NCBI RefSeq assembly: GCF_027579695.1
Contig: NC_083582.1
Location: 704,878 to 768,877, forward strand
Source of the DNA: Neoarius graeffei
Taxonomy: Eukaryota; Chordata; Actinopteri; Siluriformes; Ariidae
Length of the DNA: 64,000 nucleotides
Direction of reading: 5' to 3'
A program made the translations under genes and the position numbers. How positions within the stretch are numbered: position 1 is the first letter of the stretch; the number at the start of each line of letters is the position of its first letter. Shown here piece by piece: positions 32,431-43,289 of the stretch. The notes below the pieces were generated by a model, which was not told the DNA's origin, made no database searches, and saw nothing but the letters and a program-made list of their open reading frames with translations.

Positions 32431-32944
32431 TTACAACAGGGAAACAGAATAACCAAGGGGGAATGATTGACCTTATTACAGTATTGTTTTACCGAATGGA
32501 AGGTTGTTGATCCCCACTTGATTTGCCTGCTGATTACCATCCCACCCAAAGCTACATATGAGGTGACCATACTCCCAGCATTACCTGAGTACCTGTTTGG
32601 TCGGGTGATTGTCCTCATGACCCTGTAGATTAAGCCAATATGATACTGATAATTTCAGCCGCCTGAGGTCCAGTGGCATCTCCCTTGTTTCCACCTGAAG
32701 TGCTGGGATTGGAGAGGTTCTGAAGGCACCACAGCATATACGAAGGGCTTTGGCTTGTAGCCTGTTCAGCTCTGATAAGGAAGACTTAGCTGCTGAATTA
32801 TAAACTATACATTTATAATCCAAGACTGGTCGAACTAAAGCGCTATATATTCTTTTCAAGGATATGCTTGATGCCCCCCATTCCTTTCCTGTTAAGCATT
32901 TCAAAATGTTAATACTCTTCTTACACTTACCAGTAATCTTCTGT
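32431..32944 (-). pseudogene. I-type LINE RT thumb region
   Basis: The minus frame 32904-32581 reads RIYSALVRPVLDYKCIVYNS, a typical motif after the RT catalytic core in LINEs. It continues across the hAT insertion at 34458-34532, where the minus strand reads VDNLRYLGVWFD. The part from 32580 to 32431 is in another frame, with a stop. Confidence 0.78.
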
Positions 32945-33399
32945 ATGTGTACTAGGGTGCATCAGTTGCCCCCTAAAAATGAAAAGTTCCTCCAATCATG
33001 ATGCATTTTTGTTTTTATGTTCCTTTTGGTAAGAAAACACACTGGGTGAAATATTTTGACAAAATTCAAAAGTTTAATGGTGGCACCAGGAGCTCAAAGT
33101 TATGGAAAAAGCTGCTATTTTATGACAAAATTTTGATCACTTTTCATGAAACATTATGGCACCTTATACAGTATACCAAATATCTTATATACTGTAGACA
33201 GTATGTCTAGAATGTCTAAAAATATTTGGAGGTTTATTTTAGGGTGTCACTAGCATTAGCTATCAATGTTATAACCCTGGTTTTAAGCTTGCCGCCTATG
33301 CATATGCTAGCCCCTATTAAAGTTATAATGATGCTGGATTACCTGTTTTAAAGACAACTGAAGATACAAGTGAAATGTTAACAAGCAAATTCTCAGTGT

Positions 33400-33660
33400 C
33401 TATTTCCTATGTGGCCGTCTCAGATTTGGAACCATTACTCTGTCTTTTGCTACAACTTGCACAATGTTCTGGAATCTTTCTTCTACTGTGGCAGAACCAA
33501 TTTTCTCATGGGCTAGTTTAACCCCACGCTCTGCCACATCATTTGTCACAATGAAGTTTGTGAGTGTTGCCTTTATCCTCTGGTAAGATGCCAAGCCATC
33601 CCATTGTGACACTGGTGTTGAGAGCAGATGATCATCAAAAAAGCTGCAAAGAACAGTCAC
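33400..33660 (-). pseudogene. Transposase-like remnant in the hAT element
   Basis: An 86-residue frame contains ATLTNFIVTNDVAERGVKLA, a motif seen in transposon-derived proteins of fish. No DDE-type catalytic region or DNA-binding finger is present. It is probably a C-terminal remnant. Function is not known. Confidence 0.45.
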
Positions 33661-33723
33661 AAGTCTTCACCTATGAAGTTTTCCAGTTTGAGATCCACAT
33701 TTTTAGTACATATTCTAAATATA

Positions 33724-34094
33724 GGGCGGCACGGTGGTGTAGTGGTTAGCGCTGTCGCCTCACAGCAAGAAGGTCCGGGTTCGAGCCCCGTGGCCGGTGA
33801 GGGCCTTTCTGTGCGGAGTTTGCATGTTCTTCCCGTGTCCACGTGGGTTTCCTCCGGGTGCTCCGGTTTCCCCCACAGTCCAAAGACATGCAGGTTAGGT
33901 TAACTGGTGACTCTAAATTGAGCGTAGGTGTGAATGTGAGTGTGAATGGTTGTCTGTGTCTATGTGTCAGCCCTGTGATGACCTGGCGACTTGTCCAGGG
34001 TGTACCCCGCCTTTCGCCCATAGTCAGCTGGGATAGGCTCCAGCTTGCCTGCGACCCTGTAGAAGGATAAAGCGGCTAGAGGAGATGAGATGAG
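33724..34094 (+). mobile_element. Full-length tRNA-derived SINE inside the hAT element
   Basis: It begins GGGCGGCACGGTGGTGTAG, has the B box GGTTCGAGCC and ends in GATGAGATGAG. ATTCTAAATATA is duplicated on both sides (33712-33723, 34095-34106), and the copy at 1-492 shows the uninterrupted site. Confidence 0.93.
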
Positions 34095-35514
34095 ATTCTA
34101 AATATATTATCAAGCACAGTTTGAGTTTTAGCTGTTCACTGAATCATTGTTCAACTACTTTTAAACAATACAAATGTATTATGAATCACATTAATGCTTC
34201 TCAATCCCTTGCAAAGGTTCTTAACATGATCTCTGGGTCACAAGAAATCAATAAATGGAGTCCAACATTGTGATTCAAACCTTACGTGAAAACATAAGCG
34301 TTTTTTGGCAAAAAATGAACCTCAGGGTGCCACCATTAGACTTTTGAATATGGTCAAAAAATTATACAGGATGTCTTTATTGGTGAAAAGGAACACCCAA
34401 ACAAAAATGCATCAGATTTTATGAAAGTGAGGGCAACTGATGCACCCTAATGTGTACTTTAAAAGAAAGTTTAACATCAAACCATACACCTAGGTATCTT
34501 AAATTATCCACTTGCTTGAGTGGCTGCCCATATACAGTTAGGTCCATACATATTTGGACAGAGGCAACATTTTTCTAATTTTGGTTCTGTACATTACCAC
34601 AATGAATTGTGAACAAAACAATTCAGATGCAGTTGATGTTCAGACTTTCAGCTTTAATTCAGTGGGTTGAACAAAATGATTGCATAAAAATGTGAGGAAC
34701 TAAAGCATTTTTTAAACACAATCCCTTCATTTCAGGGGCTCAAAAGTAATTGGACAAATTAAATAATTGTAAATAAAATGTTCATTTCTAATACTTGGTT
34801 GAAAACCCTTTGTTGGCAATGACTGCCTGAAGTCTTGAACTCATGGACATCACCAGACGCTGTGTTTCCTCCTTTTTAATGCTCTGCCAGGCCTTTACTG
34901 CAGCGGTTTTCAGTTGCTGTTTGTTTGTGGGCCTTTCTGTCTGAAGTTTAGTCTTTAACAAGTGAAATGCTGCTCAATTGGGTTGAGATCAGGTGACTGA
35001 CTTGGCCATTCAAGAATATTCCACTTCTTTGCTTTAATAAACTCCTGGGTTGCTTTGGCTTTATGTTTTGGGTCATTGTCCATCTGTATTATGAAACGCC
35101 GACCAATCAGTTTGGCTGGATTTGAGCACACAGTATGTCTCTGAATACCTCAGAATTCATCCGGCTGCTTCTGTCCTGTGTCACATCATCAATAAACACT
35201 AGTGACCCAGTGCCACTGGCAGCCATGCATGCCCAAGCCATCATGCTGCCTCCGCCGTGTTTTACAGATGATGTGGTATGCTTTGGATCATGAGCTGTAC
35301 CACGCCTTCACCATACTTTTTTCTTTCTATCATTCTGGTAGAGGTTGATCTTGGTTTCATCTGTCCAAAGAATGTTCTTCCAGAACTGTGCTGGCTTTTT
35401 TAGATGTTTTTTAGCAAAGTCCAATCTAGCCTTTTTATTCTTGAGGCTTATGAGTGGCTTGCACCGTGCAGTGAACCCTCTGTATTTACTTTCATGCAGT
35501 CTTTTCTTTATGGT

Positions 35515-36088
35515 TGTTAGGACTGGGACTGTTTTGGCCTCTAGAGGCCGCTGTTATTTCCTTTTCTGGTCATGTTTGTTTTGGCCTCTAGAGGTCACCA
35601 CTGTGTTCTGTGTTTTGTTTTTGTCTTATTGCCTGTTTCCTGCCCCGCCCTGTCCTTAATTAGTTTGTGTATTTATACCCCTGAGTTCAGTCCTCTTGTC
35701 ATGGAGTCTTTGTGCTGTTATGTTTAGCTCCAGTTTCCTGTGTACCGTGTTCCTTGCCTTTGTCTTTTTGGTTTTGCACTTTGCTTTTCTTTTTGGACCT
35801 TGTATTTACTGTTTTTTGGATCTTCTGCGCGTTGGTATTTTTGCCTTTTCTGGTTTTTTGGCTTTTGTTTTGATTTTTGTACCTTGGATATTTCTTATTT
35901 TTCCCTTCATCTTCTGAGTGTTTTGGATTATTTCTTTTGGACTGTATATATTGTAAATAAACCTTTTGATACTTTTTCTACTTCCGCCTCATGCCTCTGC
36001 ATTTGAGTCATCCCCCTGGTGGCCTAGTGGGGGTTTGCTGGATTATCACACCAGCAAACTGGGTTCGAATCCCAGCAAAACCCTAACA
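35515..36088 (+). repeat. 5' LTR of sushi-type element
   Basis: 574 bp. TATTTATA at 35670-35677 is a TATA box; a start near 35701 would be 31 bases downstream. The 3' end has a tRNA-like segment described separately. Confidence 0.87.
36020..36083 (+). promoter_or_regulatory. tRNA-like segment with A and B boxes in LTR 3' end
   Basis: TGGCCTAGTGG (36020-36030) fits the pol III A box and GGTTCGAATCC (36062-36072) the B box. CTGGGTTCGAATCCCAG (36059-36075) forms a perfect 5-bp T-stem with a 7-nt loop. An upstream hairpin TTTGCTGG/CCAGCAAA encloses a 9-nt loop. The same segment recurs in the 3' LTR (about 38957-39020) and the solo LTR (about 44267-44330). Whether pol III uses it is unknown. Confidence 0.55.
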
Positions 36089-36089
36089 G

Positions 36090-36100
36090 AAAGACTTCAT
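36090..36100 (+). promoter_or_regulatory. Candidate self-priming site of sushi-type element
   Basis: AAAGACTTCAT, one base after the LTR, can pair with ATGGAGTCTTT (35701-35711), the predicted first 11 bases of the transcript, with one G-U pair. No TGG-type tRNA site is present. Tf1/sushi elements are known for self-priming of this kind. Confidence 0.6.
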
Positions 36101-36101
36101 C

Positions 36102-36395
36102 ATGACCGACTCAGCAGAGGCTGCTTCAACTGTCTACCCGGCCAACCTTCAGGGAATTATGTCAGCTTTGACACGCTTCGGAGCGATGCTCATGGATGAA
36201 TGCTCACCAGCCAACGTGAGGCCCTTGCTTGCCACGAGGTACTGCTTCAGCAAATTGGGAAAACCCTGGCACAGCTGACACCTCTGCCTGCATCTCCTCA
36301 TCCTGAGCTGGCTCCTGCTCCCGCTCCAGTGCCTCCTGCCATGCTGTCTCCTTCACCTCACGAACCCAGCCAAGACTCTGGCCGTCTGGGACTGG
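36102..36395 (+). pseudogene. Gag N-terminal remnant of sushi-type element
   Basis: The open frame starts MTDSAEAASTVYPANLQGIM at 36102 and shifts near 36190. It continues as [20 protein letters not shown] with a proline-rich stretch. Near 36370 it is joined directly to the RT connection region ([20 protein letters not shown]). Capsid, nucleocapsid, protease and most of RT are missing. Confidence 0.7.
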
Positions 36396-38420
36396 CCTAC
36401 TCCCAAGTCCGTTAAGGAGGTTCAGCGGTTCTTAGGATTTGCTAACTTCTACCGCAAGTTCATTAGGAACTTCAGCTCCATAGCAGCACCTATGTCGGAC
36501 CTCACCAAAAGGACTGGTGGTTCCTATGTCTGGTCCCCTCAGGCGGAAAAGGTGTTTAATGACCTCAAACACCACTTTTGCATGGCACCTATGCTGGTTC
36601 TCCCGGACACCTCCCAACCATTCATCGTGGAGGTGGACGCCTCGGACAGTGGTGTCGGAGCGGTGCTCTCTCAATGCTCGTAAGGGAAGCTGCACCCCTG
36701 TGCTTACTTCTCCCACCGCCTGAGCCCTGCCGTGTCCCGCTATGATGTGGGGGATCGGGAACTGCTAGCGGTTAAACGAGCCCTTGAGGAGTGGAGGCAC
36801 TGGCTGGAGGGAGCGCAACATCCATTCCTGGTGTGGACCGACCATAAGAACCTGGAGTACCTCCAGCAAGCCAAGAGGCTGAACCCACGACAGGCTAGGT
36901 GGGCTTTGTTTTTCAGCTGTTTCAATTTCACCCTATCATACCGCCCGGGCTCTAAGAAAACAAAACCGGACGCACTCTCCAGGCTGTTCTCACCCAACAA
37001 CAGGGAGAGTGAAGTTGGGCCTATCATCCCTGTATCCCGGATTGTGGCTCCTGTACGCTGGGGTATTGAGGAGACCGTTCGACAAGCTCAACGCTGGGAC
37101 CCTGATCCTGGGACGGGGCCACCGGGCCTCCTGTACATCCCTTGTTAAGCCCGGGCCAAGGTTCTCCAGTGGGGTCACTCTTCCCCTCTCACCGCCCACC
37201 CGGGAGCTCGGAGGACCCTGGACTTCCTGAAAAGACATTTCTGGTGGCCTAACATGGAGAAGGAAGTAAGGTCATTCGTCCTGTCCTGTGAGGTCTGCAC
37301 CAGAACCAAGAACCCGCGACAGCGTCCCCAGGGTCTCCTGCATCCTCTGCCTATTCCCCGGCATCCCTGGTCCCACGTGGCGGTCGACTTCATCACGGGT
37401 CTCCCTGAGTCTCAAGGTAACACTGTCATTTTGGTCATTGTGGACAGATTCTCCAAGGCCTCCCACTTTATACCACTGTGCAAACTCCCTTCTGCCCTTG
37501 ACATTGCTAAATTGCTATTTAATCAAGTCTTCCGAGTCTTTGGTCTTCCACAGGACATCGTCTCTGACCGGGGGCCCCAGTTCTCCTCCCGAGTGTGGCA
37601 TGGCTTCTGCAAGCTCATTGGGGCCACTGCCAGCCTCTCCTCTGGGTTCCACCCCCAGTCCAATGGCCAGACAGAGAGGCTCAACCAAGACCTGGAAACC
37701 ACCCTGCGAGTCCTGGCTATGGATAACCTGCCATTGTGGAGCACCTGGCTGCCATGGGCTGAGTACGCCCACAACACCCTGCAGTCATCGGCCACCAAGC
37801 TGTCGCCGTTCCAGTGCCAATTTGGGTTCCAGCCACCTCTGTTCCCGGACCAGGAGGAGGACGCTGGGGTGCCCTCGGTCAACCAATACGTGAGACGGTG
37901 TCGCAAGACCTGGAGCAAGGTCAGGAGGACACTCATCCAAACCTCCAGTACCAACCAGACTCAGGCCAACCGCCATAGGAGACCTGCCCACACTTTCCGC
38001 CCTGGGCAGTGGGTTTGGCTGTCCACCAAGGACCTTCCGCTATGGGTAGAGAACCGCAAGCTTGCTCCTCACTACATTGGCCCCTTCAAGGTTGTACGCA
38101 GAGTTAACCCTGTCTCCTACCGGCTCCAGTTATCACGTACACTAAGGATTAACCCCACATTCCATGTTTCCCTGTTGCGGCCCGTACTGACGTCCACGTA
38201 TGCCCCTGCCCCTAGGAACCCCCCCGCATCTTCCAGGGTCAGACTGTTTTCACCGTGCGCCGCCTGCTGGACTCCTGCGGGGGTCTCCAATATCTTGTGG
38301 ACTGGGAGGGCTATGGCCCTGAGGAGCACTGCTGGGTCCCAGCACGGGACATACTGGACAAAGAACTTTGTCGGGACTTCCATTCGGCCCATCCTGATCG
38401 TCCTGGGAACATCAGGAGAC
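36370..38420 (+). pseudogene. Pol remnant: RT end, RNase H, integrase, chromodomain
   Basis: RNase H motifs are [38 protein letters not shown] and [10 protein letters not shown]. Integrase has a C-x2-C zinc part (SCEVCTRTK), then VAVDFITGLPES (D), DIVSDRGPQFSSRVW (D) and HPQSNGQTERLNQDLE (E). After a frameshift near 38220 a chromodomain follows: [20 protein letters not shown]. Chromodomains direct integration to marked chromatin in this lineage. Stops near 36680 and 37146, plus the frameshift, make it inactive. Confidence 0.85.
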
Positions 38421-38444
38421 GCTCCTGGGGGGGGGGGGGGGTCC

Positions 38445-39025
38445 TGTTAGGACTGGGGCTGTTTTGGCCTCTAGAGGCCGCTGTTATTTCCTTTTCTGGT
38501 CATGTTTGTTTTGGCCTCTAGAGGTCACCACTGTGTTCTGTGTTTTGTTTTTTCTTATTGCCTGTTTCCTGCCCCGCCCTGTCCTTAATTAGTTTGTGTA
38601 TTTATACCCCTGAGTTCAGTCCTCTTGTCATGGAGTCTTTGTGCTGTTATGTTTAGCTCCAGTTTCCTCTGTACCGTGTTCCTTGCCTTTGTCTTTTTGG
38701 TTTTGCACTTTGCTTTGCTTTTTGGACTTTTTGGACCTTGTATTTACTGTTTTTTGGATCTTCTGAGCGTTGGTATTTTTGCCTTTTCTTTTCTGTTTTT
38801 TTGGCTTTTGTTTTGACTTTTGTACCTTGGATATTTCTTATTTTTCCCTTCATCTTCTGAGCATTTTGGATTATTTCTTTTGGACTGTATATATTGTAAA
38901 TAAACCTTTTTGATACTTTTTCTACTTCCGCCTCTGCATTTGAGTCATCCCCCTGGTGGCCTAGTGGGGGTTTGCTGGATTATCACACCAGCGAACCAGG
39001 TTCGAATCCCAGCAAAACCCTAACA
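38445..39025 (+). repeat. 3' LTR of sushi-type element
   Basis: 581 bp, preceded by a run of G. Compared with the 5' LTR it has small indels such as a repeated TTTTTGGACTTTTTGG near 38720 and the loss of a short CATGCCTC unit near 38935. Confidence 0.87.
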
Positions 39026-39745
39026 ATGGTAGATTTGGATATTGATATGCCTACTTCCTGGAGAGTGTTGTTCACTTGGTTGCCTGTTGTGAAGGGGTTT
39101 CTCTTCACCATGGAAATTATTCTGCGATCATCCACTACTGTTGTCTTCTGTGAGTGTCCAGGGGCCTCATGTACAAAGCTTGCGTACGCACAAAAAAGCT
39201 ACATATGTCACTTTCTGCGCAAACATTCGTATGTACAATGATTGACTTGGCATGGAAAAGTGCGGTACTCTACGCAAACCTCATGGCTGGCGTACGCACA
39301 TTTCTGGTGCATCTTGGTACTTGGCGACACTTAGAGGCAGAGCAACGCAACTACATTTAGGCCTACTCGGTCAAGAGTCATGACATGGCGATAAGAGGCA
39401 TCCAAAAATGCATCGGAACATCAGGATGCGTGAATTGAAATGTATGTCAGTCATACGACATTGTCGAGACACATAATGCGAGACTGTTGGGTAAATGCCA
39501 ACAGATCCATCAACCATCCCTTCCATATTGTAATTATGGGAAATGAGAAACCCCAGCAATATCATTTCGATATTATTCCCATTGACTATTGGTTAATTAA
39601 TTAAATTAAAGAATGCACATGCAGGACCATGCATTGCAGCTAGCTTAATAGATCTTCCTCGTGCATTTGCCGCGAGGTGTCAGACTGAAATATTATTAGT
39701 TGATGTTGTGTGGGGTAGCCTTATCACATAATTACTAAGCTCAAT

Positions 39746-39939
39746 ATATGAAATGATTTCCAAGTGCATACAAATCAGACACAACTGCGGTGTGTGGCGT
39801 GTTACACAATGTGGCACAGCGGCACGGCGTGCCAATAATGAAGCGAGACCTGCCGGAGGACCCAGACCCTGGGCCTCACAATGAGGTGCCACAGCGACAT
39901 GGCATACAAACCCGGCAGCGCTTAATAGCCACAATGTGA
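39746..39939 (+). pseudogene. Harbinger transposase C-terminal remnant
   Basis: The + frame reads TAVCGVLHNVAQRHGVPIMK and ends TRQRLIATM with TGA. The CxVLHN motif is typical of the C-terminal end of PIF/Harbinger transposases. The catalytic DDE part is missing. Copy 2 keeps the equivalent frame with a nearby ATG. Confidence 0.7.
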
Positions 39940-39972
39940 AAAGGTAAGGACAGACGGGACACGGGACACCAT

Positions 39973-40250
39973 TCATTTTTTAAGATATTCTTTTAATGTG
40001 TTATTCAGTTCCTTCAATTCCTCGCGGATTCCCTCGAGGTTGTCGTTAATCGCCTCTATCCCCTTTAAAATTTCCCCCTGCGACTCAAGGACCGCGCGCG
40101 TCAGCACCCGGCCTGTGGACCCAGCGACAGTGGCAGGCGGTGGAGAAGGGGGGCAGGTGACAGTGACGCTGGATCCGCTCGGCTGGGGGTCCTCTTCCTG
40201 CTCGGGTGGGATGGACTGGGGGCCTCCTGTTGTTCCCTGGCACCCTGCTA
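39973..40250 (-). pseudogene. Second Harbinger protein (Myb/SANT-like), C-terminal end
   Basis: The minus frame ends in EGIREELKELNSTLKEYLKK, a short coiled coil after a Pro/Ser-rich linker. Harbinger elements usually carry such a DNA-binding partner protein opposite the transposase. The DNA-binding part itself is not present. The assignment is by position and style. Confidence 0.5.
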
Positions 40251-41562
40251 GAATACATTTGTCATTAAAATCCTATTGTGGAAAATATGTGCACGTTTTA
40301 TTTCTGGTTACATGTGGCTAGGAATATTGGGCCTACTAAGAGAGGAAGACATTTCCTCAAATACAGGGTGTCCCCGAAAAAATGTACACATTAGAGCACT
40401 AAAGGTGTTTTTTTGTTTTCAAAACCCATGTAACTCAAATAGACACTCATTGTGGCGCAGGCACTGCGGACGATGCGAATCATACCGTTATCTTGGTATA
40501 GGCTACATTCACATTCAGTGGCATACAATCAGTGACCGCTGCATGTCTCATAGCATACACTTTGAACATCACTTTAATTGGAGGTGACAGAACAATTAAG
40601 TGATGTATGTGAATTCTATTACACTGTGCTAAAGGCAGGGATTAACACGAATAAATGTTAATGTTAAATGTTAATAATAAATGTTAAATGTTAATTTGAT
40701 TAACACGAGATTTCTAACATTTAATTAACATTAACGCGTTAGTAAAAGTTGCCATGTCTTTTACCTAACGCGGGCCTTACTGCAGGTCTATTTATACTAA
40801 TTAACATATTCAATGTGGAATAATTGAGGGAGGAGACGGGGTGGGGAACGGGGCTCGTGCATGTGCACCGAATTCCACGTTGATTGGGATGTACAACAGG
40901 AGAGTGCGTGGAAACCTTCGTACGCACTGATTGATACATCCGGATTTTTTTGGTTGTACGCAAATTTCCCGATTTTGACGTGCGCACATATTTAGTGGGA
41001 AATCCACGCAGGTCTTTGTACATGAGGCCCCAGGTCTTTTTGCATTGATGAGTTCACCAGTGCTTTCTTTCTTTCTCAGGATGTACCAAACTATAGATTT
41101 TGCCACTCCTAATATTGTAGCAATTTCTTGGATGGGTTTTTTCTGTTTTTGCAGCTTAAGGATGGCTTGTTTCACCTGCATGGAGAGCTCCTTTGACCGC
41201 ATGTTTTCTTCACAGCAAAATCTTCCAAATGCAAGCACCACACCTCAAATCAACTCCAGGTCTTTTATCTGCTTAATTGAGAATGACATAACGAAGGAAT
41301 TGCCCACACCTGTCCATGAAATAGCCTTTGAGTCAATTGTCCAATTACTTTTGGTCCCTTTAAAAACAGGGTGGCACATGTTAAGGAGCTGAAACTCCTA
41401 AACCCTTCATCTGATTTTAATGTGGATACCCTCAAATGAAAGCTGAAAGTCTGGACTTTATGTTCATGTCCATTATATAACTATAACTTGAATATGTTTC
41501 AGTAAACAGGTAAAAAAAACAATTTGTGTCAGTGTCCAAATATATATATGGACCTAACTGTA

Positions 41563-42295
41563 GTCTGAGGTCCACTGTAGGGTTAGCCCTTTTTTTTTTT
41601 TGAAAAACAGATAACTTGGGTCTTCTCAACAGACAAATGAAACCCCCACTCATGTGACCATCTTTTGACCTTGTTTATTGCGGCTTGTATTCTGTTCCTC
41701 AGATTATTAGTATTTCAGCCTCTCACCCACAGTGCCCCATCGTCTGCATAAAGTACTCTACTGATTCTGGAGTGTTTCCAACTAGCGGGCGGCCTACCTT
41801 GTTCCCAAACTTTATTATATAACTTTAAAACCACTTTTTTAGCCACATCAGATAACTGGTCAATCATCTTATATCATATTCCGTCTTTACCTGGAGATGT
41901 ATTCTTAACACCTATGATTGCTCTCTTCAGTTCAAACAATGTAAAGTTTTTATCAAGGGCACTCTCACTTACTTCTTTCCTTCCCAGTATGTTACCATTA
42001 TCCTCAATCTTTTTTGTTCTCCATAATAACTCTTCATTTGATAAGTTTTGAGAGCTATGTACCTTAACAAAAGCCCTAGTAAGCATCTCTGCTTTTTTCT
42101 TCCTTAGTTACTGCTTCGCCATCATTGTCTTTAATTACTGGTAAAGAGAGATCTGTTCTTATTCTTCCCATCTTTCTAATCATTCCCCATACCTCACTAA
42201 CCTTTATTTCTGCCCCAATAGTACTACAGAAATTCCTCCAGTATTTCTTTTTGGTTTCTCTTATGATTCTTTTAACTTTAGACTGTGCTTTTTTT
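41563..42295 (-). pseudogene. I-type LINE reverse transcriptase core
   Basis: On the minus strand, upstream to downstream: KVSESALDKNFTLFELKRAI then NTSPGKDGI (RT start), and later the catalytic box VLYADDGALWVRG (YADD at 41750-41739) followed by a TGA, then WSHEWGFHLS and KTQVICFSKK. The Tc1 element interrupts after this region. A stretch between GKDGI and YADD (about 41770-41870) is shortened, so part of the palm is missing. Confidence 0.8.
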
Positions 42296-42296
42296 T

Positions 42297-43274
42297 TTAA
42301 TATGATATCAAGTTATTAAAAGAGTGATTTGTTTTCACCATTCTAAATGCTTTATTTCTGGCTTTGACTGCTTCTTTACATTCGTCTGTCCACCATGGAA
42401 CCATTTTCTTTTCCCTTATCCCAGAAGATTTGCTTATAGTCTCCTCTGCTGATTCATACATTATATTTGTAATTATGGAGTTTAACTCTTCAATATCATC
42501 ACTTAAATTTGACATAATCTCCATAAATTTACCACTTGCTCTCATATTATAAAGTCCCCAGTTGGCCTCTCGCATTTTCCATCTAGGGTACCAATTTTCT
42601 TCCAAACTTGCATCTTTTTTTTTGTATCTTGGTCCAAATAGGGTAGTGATCGCTTCCTAATGGAGTATTGTTAAAAACTTCTCACTGACTGGTTCCTGCT
42701 ATTTGTTCTGATAATATAGTAAGGTCAATGGCTGATTCTGCTCCATGAACTACATCAAATCTGGTGCCTCTTCCATCATTTAAACAGACTACTTCATGAT
42801 CATCCATAAATTCCTCAATTGTACTCCCATTTTCATCTGTTCGTATGCTTCCCCAGGGTGCATTATGTGCATTGAAGTCTTCACAAAAAATAATTCTACC
42901 ATTTCCCTTCTCACAGATGTTTTCAAGCATCTCTCTTGTTATCATTTGGCAGGGGTTATATAAATTAATTATTTTAAACTTAAATTTACCAACCCATACT
43001 TCAACCACAATCACTTCAATTCCTTTATTTATGTTTAGAGCCCTATAATTAACACGTTGAATAAATTTGGCTACTCCTCCCCCATTCCTGAGTTTCTATC
43101 CTTGCGTACTGCTATATATCCATAAATAATAAAATCAAGTGATGGTTTTAACCAGGTTTCTTGAACACAAATAATGTTTGGTTTAACATACTGCATTTCA
43201 ATAAAATGTTTAAATTCTTGTCCATTAGCGATTAAGCTCCTGGCATTCCACTGTAATATGGACAGTACCATCAA
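42297..43274 (-). pseudogene. I-type LINE AP endonuclease
   Basis: The start reads LSILQWNARSLIANGQEF and IICVQETWLKP (catalytic N and E). The middle reads IINLYNPCQMITREMLENIC, IIFCEDFNAHNAPWGS (the GDFN box as EDFN) and AESAIDLTILSEQI. The end includes MVPWWTDECKEAVKARNKAF (RT linker). Stops occur near 43070, 42684 and 42606. Confidence 0.8.
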
Positions 43275-43289
43275 ACTCCACCACCACTT

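Larger units (their letters stand above)
32953..34449 (-). mobile_element. Nonautonomous hAT element, second copy, with SINE inside
   Basis: Ends are TAGGGTGCATCAGTTGCCC and its inverse GGGCAACTGATGCACCCTA. The 8-bp duplication ATGTGTAC flanks it (32945-32952, 34450-34457), supporting hAT. The element is about 1.1 kb once the SINE at 33724-34094 and its duplication are removed. The copy at 1-492 matches its right part. It encodes only a transposase-like remnant. Confidence 0.88.
35515..39025 (+). mobile_element. Chromodomain Ty3/gypsy element, Tf1/sushi type, internally deleted
   Basis: LTRs at 35515-36088 and 38445-39025 start TGTTAGGACTG and end CCCTAACA. The 5-bp duplication ATGGT flanks the element (35510-35514, 39026-39030). 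Between them are a Gag N-terminus joined by deletion to the end of RT, then RNase H, integrase and a chromodomain. A G-run precedes the 3' LTR as polypurine tract. It sits inside the Tc1 transposase gene. Confidence 0.9.
39162..41030 (+). mobile_element. Harbinger-type element, copy 1
   Basis: The 1869-bp element has ends GGGCCTCATGTACAAAG and the exact inverse. CAG is duplicated on both sides (39159-39161, 41031-41033). Subterminal regions are rich in CGTACG-like motifs. Inside are a transposase C-terminus on + (39746-39939) and a second, Myb/SANT-type protein end on minus (40250-39973), converging. Both genes lack their 5' parts, so the element needs a helper. The same-length inverted copy is at 45129-46997. 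Confidence 0.85.
34800..41220 (-). pseudogene. Tc1 family B transposase, split in three
   Basis: On the minus strand the N-terminus lies at about 41220-41031 (KQAILKLQKQKKPIQEIATI, then AKSIVWYILRKKESTG, a helix-turn-helix). The middle lies at 39158-39031 and the catalytic C-terminal half at 35509-34800, including a region equivalent to [11 protein letters not shown]. The two nested elements separate the three parts, so no protein can be made. DDE residues were not checked one by one because frames are broken. Confidence 0.72.
34535..41560 (-). mobile_element. Tc1 transposon family B, hosting two insertions
   Basis: The ends CAGTTAGGTCCATACATATT and the inverse at 41530-41560 define it, with TA on both sides (34533-34534, 41561-41562). 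After removing the sushi-type element (35515-39025) and the Harbinger element (39162-41030), about 1.65 kb remains, the normal Tc1 length. The related fragment at 497-760 shows the family is repeated here. Confidence 0.88.

Noticed and set aside
33735..33795. Possible tRNA gene (A and B boxes)
   Set aside because: It is the head of a dispersed SINE with target duplications, with no complete cloverleaf.
33843..34070. 75-codon frame that recurs at 1319-1729, 44968-45420 and 58289-58618
   Set aside because: It is the SINE body read through; the SINE is noncoding.
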